In this document: positions 14,052-24,923 of the stretch, piece after piece | Layout: every line of letters starts with the position of its first letter | How positions within the stretch are numbered: the stretch's first letter is position 1 | Assembly: GCA_036346255.1 (NCBI GenBank) | Contig: CM070620.1 | Location: forward strand, 11,582,671 to 11,646,670 | DNA length: 64,000 nt | Origin: Ampelocalamus luodianensis | Lineage: Eukaryota > Streptophyta > Magnoliopsida > Poales > Poaceae | Direction of reading: 5' to 3' | The notes under the pieces: generated by a model | The model's database searches: none | What the model saw: only the letters and a program-made list of their open reading frames with translations | What the model was told of the DNA's origin: nothing | Position numbers and translations under genes: made by a program

Positions 14052-17000
14052 TGTAACAGCCCTAACTTAGGGTTTGTATTCCAAATGTAAAATTTTGAGG
14101 AGAAATAAAAACTTTTGTTGTCTCTTCAAATCATTTGGAAGTTTTTCAAATTTTCCCTAGCAATTTCCAATTTTCTAGAAGTTAATTCTTGTGATTGGAA
14201 ATTGTTGTCATCAAATTATTAGCCTTCAAACTGGTGATCATCCTCCAAAATTATTTTTCCTATCATCTTGACCATCCTAGCTACCTCTCTGAATTATTTC
14301 ACAATTTTTAGATTTTATTTGCTATTTCAAATGGCCAAGTCAACCTAGTTTGAAATCTGGTCAAACTTCTGTTCAGCAGCTTGTGAATTTTAGTGGGAAA
14401 ACTCTAGTGCATGAAAACTCCTGGAAAAATTTCAGAAGGTTGTCCTCTGTCTCTAGTAGCTACCATAAAAATTTCTGAAATTTTTGGAGCCCTGAGCTAT
14501 CTCTAAAAATTCCCAAAATCCTCTCTGTCTTTCTAATTCAAATCTGAAAACATTGTTCCTCGGGCCAACCCAACTCGGGCTCGAGTCCGACCCGCACCAC
14601 TTGACTCGGTCGCACCGCCTAGCTGCACACGCGAGCCCGATGGTGTCAGCCGTCCGATGCAAATCGAACGATCCACGTCGCGTATGCAACCGACCTGTCC
14701 GAATGCATACATTGATCTCGACCCTCCATCCTAGATCCAACGGTCGACGTTCTTTTGATCGAGTCAGACTAACTGATCACGCCGCACTTGGCTCTGGCTC
14801 GCACCGCTTTGTCACAGTCACTGACAAGTGGACCCTACCTGTCAGGTCCGCCCTCGTCTTCTCCGCACCTCACCGGAGCTCGCGGCCGTTCGCGCATGGG
14901 TGCCACGTACCTCGCCGCTGCCACCTATTTGCCCTCGTGTCCGTCCGTGGCGCATCGCCAGGCCTTCTTTACCTCACCGCGACCACTCATCCCTCGTTTT
15001 CCCCGCTCTGTAGCTCTCTCGCGCCTTCTTGATTTCGCCGAGAAGAACCCTGGCGAGACCGCCGTGTTAGCGCCGCCCTTGATTCCGCAACCACGCCATC
15101 GTGATCTACTCTCTTCGCCGCTTCCATTTTGCCCATCCAGGACTCTCGGCGTCCAGTGTATCGCCGAGAGCAACTTCGTCGTCTCCGCCTCCGGTTGCGG
15201 CGGCCCGCGAGCTTGCTAGTGCTCGTGAGTCTCTAGCCTCGCCACTTGGTCCTCGTAACGCAATCCTCCTCTCGAGTCTAACGGTGGGCTCGTTTACGTC
15301 TTTCGTGCATCGTGGAGGGCGTGCGGGTGTTTCTTCCTCGCGCCGCGTGATCCGCCGCGGCAATCCGCCGCCTCGGACCTTCTTCTTCGTCGTTATCTTG
15401 TGCTTATTGCTCCTCGGAGTCGAGGCGATTAGTGGCGCATCTTCCCGGCTCCTCGAAGTCCGTAGCACCTCCTCCGCAAGAGCCGTAGCTTCTTCTCGCC
15501 TCCGGCCGCCGCAAGCTCGACCGGCGACCATTGGGCTCGCGTCATCATCATCAAGTTCGTGGAGCCGCGGTGCACCGTGCGTGCCATCCCCAAGCTCGAG
15601 CCTCGGCCATTCTCCGATCCCCACCTCGCCGCGCGCGGCGTGCGGAACTCCGTCGAGCAGCGGTGGTGAAGGTCTAATCCTTCTTAAGTTCTAATCATCT
15701 TTTAGTTTGAGTCTCTCACATGTGGGCCCGAAATGTTAGTTAGGGATTGTGTAGTTTTGTTAATGTGTTTTCTCTGTCGGAAGCGTATTTCTCGTGAGTA
15801 TATGTTAGAAGTACACTTTGGTAGTCGGGCGATATTAGAATACGCCGACGTCACTTTCGCGACGGGCGTTCGTCAAGACTTTCGCGGGCCCGCCCGCGTC
15901 GCTGTCCGGGGCTAGATAGCTGTGGGTAGAAAAGGGAATAAATGCTTTAGTATTTCTGTAATGTGTTTTCTGTTGCACTGTTAATTCAATTAAACTTAGA
16001 AAATGCATAACTAATTCAATTTTTATCCAAATTGCATGAAACCAGTGCTGTTAATTTTCATTTTAAATGTTCTATTTACTAAAATTAGTGTCAACCCTGT
16101 CCCTGTATCAAGAATCTGTTAATTGATTTAATGTTGTAGAATGTAATCTCCAAATTAGAAAATGCATATCTCTTTCAATAATTGTCCAAATTCAACGAAC
16201 CCAATTCTGTAAAATTCCATTTTCAGTATACTAATTATTAGGATAGGTTTTAGATACTGTTTCTGTTCATGAAAAATTGTTAAGTAATTAACTAGTGTCT
16301 TGTTGTGTTTTTAGCTTAGAAAAATTCATAGAAAGTTCTTAATAACTTAGAATGAATTGTTCTCTGTTTCTAAAAATTTTGTTATGTCATGCTTCGGCTG
16401 CTGTGAAAAGCTTAGTGTGTTTTGTTATTGTTGTATGTTTGAGTTTGGTCGGTGTTATTCGTTCTTAATCGCTGTTTTGTTCAATCGTTAGGATTCGATA
16501 TTTGCGGCAACCCTGAGAACGACCCTCCGCAACAAATTGAGCAACAACGTCCAGGCAAGCAGTTTGATCATGTTTATCCCAGTATTTTAAAGTCTAATAT
16601 TTTGTTTCAGCTGTATGTATGCATTGCTTAATTTGTGTTAAATTGATTAGTTAAATCCGTAGCTACATATCCTGTAGACAAAATATTGATCTCTACTACC
16701 TGAGCCTAGGTTATTTGCTGTGATTAGAGGTCGCTGGATGATCTCTTGTCACTTAGTAGATCCGGGTCAACTTGCTTAGACATGCTTAGCTATCGGTAGA
16801 AATCAAGCGGTTATCGACTTTAGTCGGTAACCTTGATCACACAAAATCTACTATAACTTTATGTTTCAACATTGTTGCTAAGTTTAATTGCAAAACTAAA
16901 GCTGAAAACAAAAATGATTTAGACTTGGGCACAACGGTATGATTAGTGTGATCTGTTGGGTGTGGCGGAATGGTGCCCGAGTCAACAAGGACCGAACATC

Positions 17001-18149
17001 TTGTTACATCAACCAAGCATTTTGCGTGCTAACCACACTAGAGTATATGGGACCTCTCTTGACCTAGTACTTTGGCGTGTATTGGCTCCGGGTCGCAGGA
17101 GGTCGCAGGAGGGATGGAGGTGGGAGCATGGTAGTTGTCCGAAAAGCTTTATCCTGAGTGGGTAGTTGTCTTTTCGGCTTTACCATGTAAGCGTATGGGT
17201 TTCTATCCATACGAGCGGCTCGTATTTAATACACAATATTGGAAAAGTCTCGTAGGACTTAGCTGTGCTGCATACCCTAAGTGTGCTTTGGCTTAAAGGC
17301 GATGCAAGTGTGGGTACAGTGGTACACCCCTGCAGGGTTAAAACTATTCGAATAGCCTCATCCTAGGTTATGGACACGCTTGGCAAGGTCTTCCAAGAGT
17401 TAGACTACAACATTTAAATTAAAACTTGCTGGGTGGTACGAATCTGGGATTCGTGCTATTGTTGTGGTGACTATTGGGATAGTCACTTCTAGGTTGTTTT
17501 ATCTTTACTCTTTTGCTATTATTATCCTTTACTGTATTTCAACATTAAAATGAATTGCAAACTTGCCTTTAAACTGTACTACATTATTGCAAATGAAAAT
17601 TGGCTTTATGCAAATGAAACATATGGCCCCACTAAACAAGCTGCATGTAGCATATTAATGTGTCCGCTAGTTCACACGTCGGTCTTGCGGGTACAAAGAC
17701 AATCTTTGTACTCGTGTGCTTTGCTTGATGTTTTTGTTGCAGAGGAAGAAGGTGAGCCTCGGGGCCTCACTACGTGAGTCATGTTGCCGTTTAGTGGGCG
17801 ACTAGACTTGGCGGTCCGGCGGATGCCTTGTGGGTTGGAGGCACACCGATTGGCTTTGTTTATAGCCATCTTATGACACTTTTGCTTCATTGTCGTTCTT
17901 GTTATTTGTGTATCTTTTGGGCCGGTCGGCCTGTGTCTGTAATAACTTTGCTATTTGTTTATCTTCCGTTTAGTAGTGGTGTGTTTGGACTCTATGTTTG
18001 GAATGGAGTTGATGTCTAATTTTGTATCGAGGTGTGTATACTGCTTTCTGGGAAGTATACAGATCTCGAGGATCAGTTTATTTGATTTGTGATGCTAGGA
18101 CCAGGTGGTTGGTTAAGCATTACAAGCCAAATAAATTGGGGTCCTCACA
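14052..18149 (+). repeat. 3' LTR of the Tekay-like element
   Basis: This LTR of 4098 bp is the partner of 5154-9250, with the same TG...CA ends. It is followed by the target duplication GTTTG (18150-18154), which matches 5149-5153. Examples of divergence from the 5' LTR are short insertions or deletions at GC-rich places, such as CGGGCCAACC here against CGGGCCCGAACC there. Confidence 0.95.
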
Positions 18150-18154
18150 GTTTG

Positions 18155-18346
18155 TTATATATATATATATTTATGCAACTTCTAAACAACTTGATTTAAC
18201 TTTAAATGCAACATTTTAATTAATTTGAATTGATTTTAAAAGCAATCTTTTACTTCAATGTGGAAATTTTTTAAATCACAATCAAATATTTATTAGATCG
18301 CCAAATTAAATATTAACAACCCGATTCTAAAAATCAGGATGTTACA
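18155..18346 (-). mobile_element. Terminal 192 bp of the split minus-strand gypsy LTR
   Basis: This is the continuation of the LTR at 1-5153 after the inserted element. On the minus strand it begins TGTAACATCCTGA, the usual gypsy LTR start, and is preceded by the polypurine tract at 18347-18360. An AT repeat (TATATATATA) lies near 18156-18171. This fragment plus 1-5153 gives an LTR of at least 5345 bp. Confidence 0.85.
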
Positions 18347-18830
18347 AACCTCCCCCCTTAAAAGAATCTCGTCCCCGAGATTTAGACAGAAAAGGATAGG
18401 GGCAGAAAAACTTAGTCGCTTTGTTAAAATCCGATCTTCTTTTCAAAGACTGAGCGACTCGATCTCGAGCCAATACCACTACTACCTCAACACTTTCAGT
18501 TTGGCAACTCCAAATCGTTGTTCATCCTCCGATCAGATGCAATCTATAGCAAGCATACTCCAATCTATCGTTCCACAATTTATACGTTAACCACCAAAAT
18601 CGCTTGCTTCGATATAATCTTCCAAACCACTAAAAATTTATAGGTTTGATTTGATTTATTAAGAGCATACTGACTTACTTCTTAATTTTAACAATACACA
18701 AGTGAGCACAAACAACTATTAATCCAATCTCGCAATAGAAATCATGGTTTAACTTCAATCTCAATCACATTCTCTGGAACACTAACAATCCTAAACGAAT
18801 TGTGTGAAGGAGCCTCTCAATTGTGTCAAT
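18347..18830 (-). mobile_element. 3' internal end of the minus-strand gypsy element
   Basis: On the minus strand this segment ends with TCGGGGACGAGATTC, then AAGGGGGGAGGTT (the polypurine tract), directly before the LTR start. A GGGACGAGATT block upstream of the tract is common in grass chromoviruses. The remaining roughly 430 bp hold no recognisable domain and look like 3' untranslated sequence. The boundary with the RT fragment at 18831 is uncertain. The small direct repeat GGAGCCTCTCAATTGTGT occurs at 18809-18826 and again 90 bp later, suggesting a local rearrangement there. Confidence 0.6.
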
Positions 18831-19603
18831 TGTGTGATGAACCTCCTATATTATGCCAAAATTCTTAATAAACCTCCTATATTATCCTGCTAGATGAAGG
18901 AGCCTCTCAATTGTGTGATACTAGTAGGCTTAGGCCACTGACTAATTGCTTCAATCTTACTAGATACTCCACTTGTCTGTGTCCAAACACATATTTGCTG
19001 AGCTTTGCGTAAAGTTTATTATTCCTTAACACTTCTAGTACTTGTTCCAACTATTGAAAATGCTCTTCCAATGAGGAACTATGAATAAGGATGTCATAAA
19101 AAAAACTAATACAAATCTTCTCAGGAATGTTGCTAACAACTTGTTCATAATGGCCTGGAAGGTTACTGGGGCATTAGTAAGCCCAAAAGGCATGCCTGTA
19201 TGAGTGTTGAATGTGGACTTTTCAATATCTTCATTTTGCATTCTGATCTGATGGTTGCCTGATCTCATGTCAATCTTTGAGAAAAATCTTGCCCCATGTA
19301 GTTCATCGAGAAGATCCTCAATCACTGGTATAGGATACTTGTTCTTAATCATGTTGGAGTTTAACTATCTATAATCAATACACATATGCCAGGTGTCATC
19401 TTTCTTTTTGACAAAAATAGCTGGTGAGGAGTATGGACTGACACCGGGTCTAATCACCTTGTTCTTCAGTACCTATTCTACAAGTTTTTCCCTTGCATCC
19501 TTTTGAAAGTGTGGTAACCAGTATGGCCTAATATTTACACGTTTAACTTCTGGGAGCATGGAAATAGTATGATATTCCTCTCTAGGAGGAGGTAATTCTT
19601 GTG
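18831..19603 (-). pseudogene. Older gypsy pol fragment: reverse transcriptase
   Basis: Minus-strand coding remains of a gypsy reverse transcriptase. The clearest part is 19352-19035, with MIKNKYPIPVIEDLLDEL, ARFFSKIDMRSGNHQIRM and MPFGLTNAPVTFQAIM. Upstream (19353-19603) other frames give AIFVKKKDDTWHMC-like and FQKDAREKLVE-like segments separated by stops. The catalytic YVDD box is lost near 19090, where the frame reads FFMTSLFI. The wording is Reina-like. At 19603 it is cut by the Reina-like element; its upstream (protease) half resumes at 31185. Confidence 0.8.
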
Positions 19604-19980
19604 TGTGATGGTCAGCATAACATACCAGATGTGCCAATCATGCCAACCAGATATGGCACATTAATTACTTTCCATTTAAGATAATATTGCTTAGTTATTT
19701 TGTTAGGCTAATTATCTCCAAGTTTGGTATGATTAGATGCTATTGTTAGGTGGGGCTCTCCTTATATAAGGGCTTCTGTATGAATGGAAGAGACAAGAAA
19801 AGTATTATCCATAATTGCCTCCCTTCCCCTTCTCTGCCTTCCTTCCTGCGCATCCTTCCACCCCTGCGCATGCTTCCTTCCCTCCCTACGCTATCCACAC
19901 AACGGCGCCAGGTTGACAAGGCCCAGGGCCAAAGCCTTTCGTTACCCACAATTATCCCATACGGTCACTAGACCGTGACA
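19604..19980 (+). repeat. 5' LTR of the Reina-like element
   Basis: This LTR starts TGTGATGGTCAGC and ends CTAGACCGTGACA, followed at once by ACTTGGTATCAGAGCC. It contains a TATA-like box (TTATATAAGG) near 19762. Compared with the 3' LTR it has an extra stretch of about 18-20 bp near 19850 made by a local duplication around TGCGCATCCTTC / TGCGCATGCTTC. Confidence 0.95.
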
Positions 19981-19982
19981 AC

Positions 19983-19996
19983 TTGGTATCAGAGCC
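19983..19996 (+). other. Primer-binding site of the Reina-like element
   Basis: TTGGTATCAGAGCC begins a few bases after the 5' LTR and matches the initiator tRNA-Met primer used by most plant gypsy elements. Confidence 0.9.
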
Positions 19997-20427
19997 AATG
20001 ATCTCTCATGGCTACGGTACCGCCATGGATTTCTAAGAACAGATAGCTACCGTTGAACAACAGGTGGCTGTTTTGACGGCAAACATGTTTGACATGAAGG
20101 CGCAGCTAACCGACCTAAAGGGCACCACCGATCAGATCCCAACCGTGGTGTCTACTATGACCGAGATCAAGAACACGATCTTCAGCCTAACGGATTGCGT
20201 CGACACAATGGAGAAGGAGAACGCCTTGCGGGCGATGGGCTGCTACCGGCGCCATTCGGCGCCTCCAGCGCGTCCAACCAGCGCATGGAGGGGAGCAATC
20301 CCCCGTGTTTCCACGAGCTGGAATTTTCGACGTATGACGGCAAGGAAGATTCCCTGGGATGGTTGCAGCGTTGTGATCAATTTTTTTGAGGACAGAAAAT
20401 GTCAGAGGCGGAGAAGGTATGGCTTGC

Positions 20428-22103
20428 TGAAAGTATCTAGGCCCTCAGAATTGATTTTGGTAATTAATGTCAACATCACGTTAAGGGACTAACATGTGTG
20501 CTAAGATGTGTTAAAGGTTAAAGACCCAATGATTGAGTGGTGATGAGACAATTGGCAATACTAATGTGATGAAAGATCAACATGGATCAAGACAAAGGTA
20601 TTGTATAGCCTAAAGACCATTTTATAGTTTTTACCAGTCTCGGTGTTTGGAGAAAAGACTAGGGTTATACGATAAACGCTGTACTATAAAGAGAGGTCGT
20701 GGCTAGTAGCTTGAGAGACTATTTTTATGCCATAATGATCAACTAGGGTTCGTGCATTGCCGTGGTTTGAGTTTCTGGAAAACCATTTTGAAAATCGGTA
20801 TGACCGTAGTGATCAGCGGTACTACCGCAGGTCGGTAGTACCGATATTTACATGTCGGTACGTATTTTCCAAAGATCATGTTTTAAAGTGTTTTTGATCC
20901 TCTCTGAAAATCGAAACGATTGCATTTCAACTGCGGTACTACCGCAGGTTGGTAGTACCGAAATATAGATGGCGGTACGTAAATTACAGAGAGTGTGTTC
21001 TTGGGAGTTTTGATCTCTCTTGAGAATCAGTATGACCGTAAATTCTTGAGCGATACTACCAGAGTGTGGTAGTACCTATTTTTATATGATGGTACGTTTT
21101 TTCCAGAGAAGATGTTTTTGTGTGATTTCTTGAACTCTGGAAACGGTAGTTTCGCTCGAACCGAGCGGTACTACTGCGCTGTGGTAGTATCGATTTCTAG
21201 TTGGCGGTAGTACCATAACTTTATTTTGTAATGGCTAGTTCAGAGCATTAAATGCTACTATTCCAACCGTTGAGCAAAAATCGGTAATACCGGATTTCAA
21301 TGGCGGTACTACCGCAAATCCTGATTTTTTCAGAAAAGATGTTGTAATGGCTAGATTTGTTGGTGAGGGGTATAAATACCGCCCCACTTGCCTTCTAGCA
21401 GCGACCTTAGAGACCTTTGAGCATTGTACTCTTGCATTGAACTCTCTTGAGCTCATATATAATTTTCAACAACTCATTTGCATTAATTTCTCATTCTTGA
21501 GGTAGTTGAGAGCATTGAAGTGCATTTATTCATTAGTCGATCATTTAGGCACTTGTAGTTCCTAAAGCAAATATCGTGATCTATTACACTTGGTGCTTGT
21601 TGGCAGCCCGGCACCTAGACGGCTTAGAGGAAGGAATTGCACGATGAGCTCTTCAAGGAGATTTTGAAGAGTCCCGGCAAGATTATGATTGGTATTGTGC
21701 TCACTAACTCCGAAGAGGAGAAAGAGAAATTCTAGTGATTGAGGGTTGAGGCTTAATTTGTGGAGCCGGCTTAATTCGTTTAAGTTTCCTCAATGTGGAC
21801 TAGTGAAGGCTGGCAAGTCTTCGATACTATGGGAAAAATTTTATTGTCTTTATTGTGGTTTATTCTTGTCTTTACCACTTCCGCATTTACATTTCTAGCA
21901 ACTTACTTGTGTAGAATTACCTAGCTAGAATTGTATATAGTTTTGACATCAGTTCATAATTATCTTAAAAACCTTAGTAGTTCATTCATTACATTTGTGT
22001 TAGGAAGCTTTGTTAAGATAATCTTGTTTAAAATTATTAATTAGTCAAAGAGTTTTATAAACCTCCTATTCACCCCCTCTAATTTGTTATCCTTGATCCT
22101 ACA
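20428..22103 (+). mobile_element. Solo LTR (copia-type candidate), 1676 bp
   Basis: This single LTR starts TGAAAGTATCTAGG and ends CCTTGATCCTACA. It is bounded by a perfect 5-bp duplication CTTGC (20423-20427 and 22104-22108) and inserted in the Reina gag. There is no internal region, so it is best explained by LTR-LTR recombination. The ends (TATCTAGGCCC at the start; CACCCCCTCTAA and GATCCTACA at the end) resemble a widespread grass LTR family that I place in copia with moderate confidence. Its body carries spaced palindromes of the GGTACTACCGC type. Confidence 0.85.
20780..21320 (+). repeat. About 115-bp repeats carrying GGTACTACCGC palindromes
   Basis: Within the solo LTR, near-palindromic modules (GCGGTACTACCGC ... 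GGTAGTACCG) occur at about 20816, 20932, 21051, 21163 and 21302, spaced by roughly 110-140 bp. The intervening sequence is also similar between copies (runs such as TTTTCCAGAGA, then TTTTGA, then CTCT). This looks like an old tandem duplication inside the LTR. Its function is unknown. Confidence 0.75.
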
Positions 22104-22780
22104 CTTGCCTCGGATCACCTTGTCGATATTGCTCAACAATGGTACTTTTAGTTGGAGCGAGACGAAGGTGAGCCCAACTGGAAGAATATCAAGGAGTACG
22201 TCAACCTTCGCTTCGGCCCATCCACTCGGCACAATCCCCTAGGGGAGCTCAAGCAGCTCTCATAGACTGGTACCGTGGAGGAGTACTAGCAATGATTCCT
22301 CACGATATTGTGTCACATGGAGCACCTTCAACCACGCCAACAGGTGCAGCTCTTCAACCCAGGATTGATGGAGCCCGTACGGACGGACGTCGAGCTGCAA
22401 AATCCGATGAGCCTCCAGATGCCGATGGCTCTCGCCCGGGTCTACAAGAGGCGCACTCAGGTTGCCAGCCAGCAACCACCACAACCACCGCCAGCGATCG
22501 GTACCACTACGGTAGCAAATGGGAGCCGGGCAGCGCGCGGCGAAGATCGGCGATTGGCGGTCACCCCAAGAAATTGCCGACTCCAGCGGCAATAGGGCAA
22601 CTAGCCCTACTTGCTACGACACGTGCAGCAGGAGGCGCCCTGGAGCTGCACCTTCGCCAGTGTTACTTGACATCTATCGAGATGGTAGCTCATAGGGAAG
22701 CCGGCCTGTGCTTCAATTGTGAGGAGACATTCATGCCGAATCATCGGTGCAAGATCTTGTTCGTGCTCTTAGCCCCAAGC

Positions 22781-23365
22781 AATGACGACGACGGCGATCT
22801 ACCACCGGAGAACGAGAAGGAGCCTGGCATATCCTTATACGCCTAGCGGTGGAAGTGGCCGGCACGGTGCTGCTGGCTCTCATCGACTCGGGTTCGTAGC
22901 ACAACTTCATAAACCACGAGACGACTACGCACCTCGGCCTCTGCACGCAGGCGCGCACGGGGATGCGAATCATCATTGCCAACAAGGAGCGGGTGCCCAG
23001 CACCGGCATCTGCCACACTTCGCCGATCAAGGTTGCGACCAAGGACTTCCAAGTGGACTGCTACATGATTCCACTAGATGGGTTTGATGTCATCATCGGA
23101 GTATAGTGGCTGCGTACCCTCGGGCTAGACCTATGGGATTTCGAAGCCCTCACCATGTCATTCCGCCACGACCAGCGCTCAGTGTGCTGGCAAGGGCTGG
23201 GCGCACCATCCCACGTGCCACGGCCGTGCACGGTCTTTTCGTCCAACTTGATGGATGTATTGCTCGCCGAGTTGAATGACATCTTCGTCGAGCCAACCAA
23301 GCTACCACCAGAATGCGGGCGTGACCACTGCATCCATCTCCTACCAGGCACTCCGGTAGTCTCCG
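22781..23365 (+). pseudogene. Reina-like protease region, cut by a solo LTR
   Basis: The retropepsin active-site segment reads LIDSGS near 22875-22895 and is followed directly by a stop codon and HNFIN, so a nonsense mutation lies right behind the catalytic D-S-G. IIIANKERV and FQVDCYMIPLDGFDVIIG follow, the latter being the usual end of the protease fold. PPECGRDHCIHLLPGTPVV leads into the RT linker. The frame is then interrupted at 23365 by the solo LTR 23366-24923. Confidence 0.85.
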
Positions 23366-24923
23366 TGTGAGACCCCGGTTTATTCGACTTGTAACGCTTA
23401 GCCTTCCTTTGACCCTAGCATCACAAATCAAATAAACCAAGCCTCAAGATATGTATACTTCCCAAAAATGCAGTATACACACCCCGTTACAAAATCATGC
23501 ATCAATTCCATACATTATATTAACAAGTCTAACAAAAGACATATATAATATAAAGTTATTACAAAAGATGCCGACCGGCCCAATGACAAACAAGTATCAA
23601 ATAACAGCGGAAGCAAAAGGTGCCATAAGATGGCTTTAACCAAAAGTCGACCGGTTAGCCATAACCCACAAGACAACCGACCAGGCCGCCGAGCTAGTCG
23701 TCCCAAACACCACCACAGCACGTCTCACAAAAGTGAGGCCCTTCGGGCTCACCTTCCTCCTCTGCAACAAATAACATTAAGCAAAGCAAATGAGTACACT
23801 AATGTACTCGCAAGACTGACGTGTAGAATAACAGACCTATACGTATGCTACATGCAGGCTTCTTTAAGTGTAGTATAAGGCTGAGAGGCAATGTGAACAA
23901 TGGCAGAGCCCTAAGAGTGCAATGCGCAAAAAGGTCCTGCCAAGGGCGCACTCGATTTGACAAGGGCAGGTGAGTCGCAGAGAAGGTGAGGACTTCGGGG
24001 GTTAAAGCTGCTTGGCATTAAATGCTTGGCAGCAAACGAGCCGTTCAAGTCAGAGGTGAGAGGACAAGGCACTGACCTCGCCCTCTGCCATGCCGCACGC
24101 GTGCGAGGAAGAAGAACAGAGCCAAGGGGAGGTCGTGAGCCCTAAGATTATAATCGAATGGCTCAGAGCTCCCCAGATCTCCTGAGGTTTATAACGGCGG
24201 AGGAGGTCGTGAGCGTTGGATTGAAATCCAACAGCTCAGAAACAGGGCGACTCTCGGGTGGTCCGAAGGTTTTCAAGAATGAGGGCCACCCGATGGAGAT
24301 CCAAGGGTTAAAATCACCCGCACCACTTTGACCGTGCCCGAGCGCATTAGGCGACTGGGTTTGACCGAGTCACTTGACTTGGGCTCGAGTCTGAGTCGAG
24401 CCCGAGTCTGACTCAGACTAGGTTTATGATTTATGTCTTAAATTGAGCTGGACTTTGAGGATTTGTTCAAGGTAGCAAAATAACTCCAAAAATTCTAAAA
24501 TTTTTACAGAATCTTGCTACCATAGATATTGACATTGTGTAAAGTTTTCAGAGGTTTTTATGCAGTGCATTTTTCTCTAAAAATTGCGCAAGGTGCTGAG
24601 CTATGGTTTGACTGAAATTCAAACAGGTTTGACCGACCTCCAAAAGCATTCAAACAATTTCCAAAAATTGTGAAATTTTTCAGAGAGGTCACACACCAAC
24701 CCTAGAACTTAGGGAAACCATTTTCGGTGGATGATCACAAGATTTGACATGGAAGGTTTTTGAAGAACAAGATTTTGGTCAAAATGACTTGTGACTTTGT
24801 ATTTTCATAATTCTTTTACAAGAATTTTCCAGACCATACAGGAAATACAAGATGTAAGAAAAAGTTTCAATTTCTACACATTTTCTTACATTTGAAACAC
24901 AAGTCTAAACTTGGGATGTTACA
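23366..24923 (-). mobile_element. Solo gypsy LTR, 1558 bp
   Basis: On the minus strand this LTR starts TGTAACATCCCAAG and ends GGGGTCTCACA. It is bounded by a perfect duplication CTCCG (23361-23365 and 24924-24928). It shares the block GTATACTTCCC...GTATACAC near 23452-23475 and the GCCGACCGGCC block near 23571 with the other long gypsy LTRs in this window, so it is a shorter relative of that group. The Reina pol frame resumes directly behind it. The open frames inside it have no recognisable domains. Confidence 0.9.

Larger units (their letters stand above)
5154..18149 (+). mobile_element. Complete Ty3/gypsy chromovirus (Tekay/Del-like), 13.0 kb
   Basis: This is a full-length LTR retrotransposon. 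It has two LTRs of about 4.1 kb beginning TGTAACAGCC and ending CTCACA, a primer-binding site for initiator tRNA-Met, gag, then protease-RT-RNase H-integrase, a C-terminal chromodomain-like tail and a polypurine tract. It is flanked by a perfect 5-bp duplication GTTTG (5149-5153 and 18150-18154). It sits inside an older minus-strand LTR. The gene order PR-RT-RH-IN defines Ty3/gypsy. The very long LTRs and the tail after integrase suggest the Tekay/Del chromovirus clade, but the clade call is an inference. Many small indels and stops break the coding region, so the copy is not autonomous. Confidence 0.95.
20010..22780 (+). pseudogene. Reina-like gag, split by a solo LTR
   Basis: The likely start is the ATG at 20010. 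Recognisable gag parts are ANMFDMKAQLTDLKGT and FSTYDGKEDSLGWLQRCDQF before the insertion, and LERDEGEPNWKNIKEYVN, FGPSTRHNPLGELKQL and MALARVYKRR after it. A zinc-knuckle-like segment (GLCFNCEETFMPNHRC) lies near 22710-22755. The solo LTR 20428-22103 interrupts the frame after VWLA. Independent frame changes and stops (for example just after GELKQL near 22260) show decay beyond the insertion. Confidence 0.85.
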
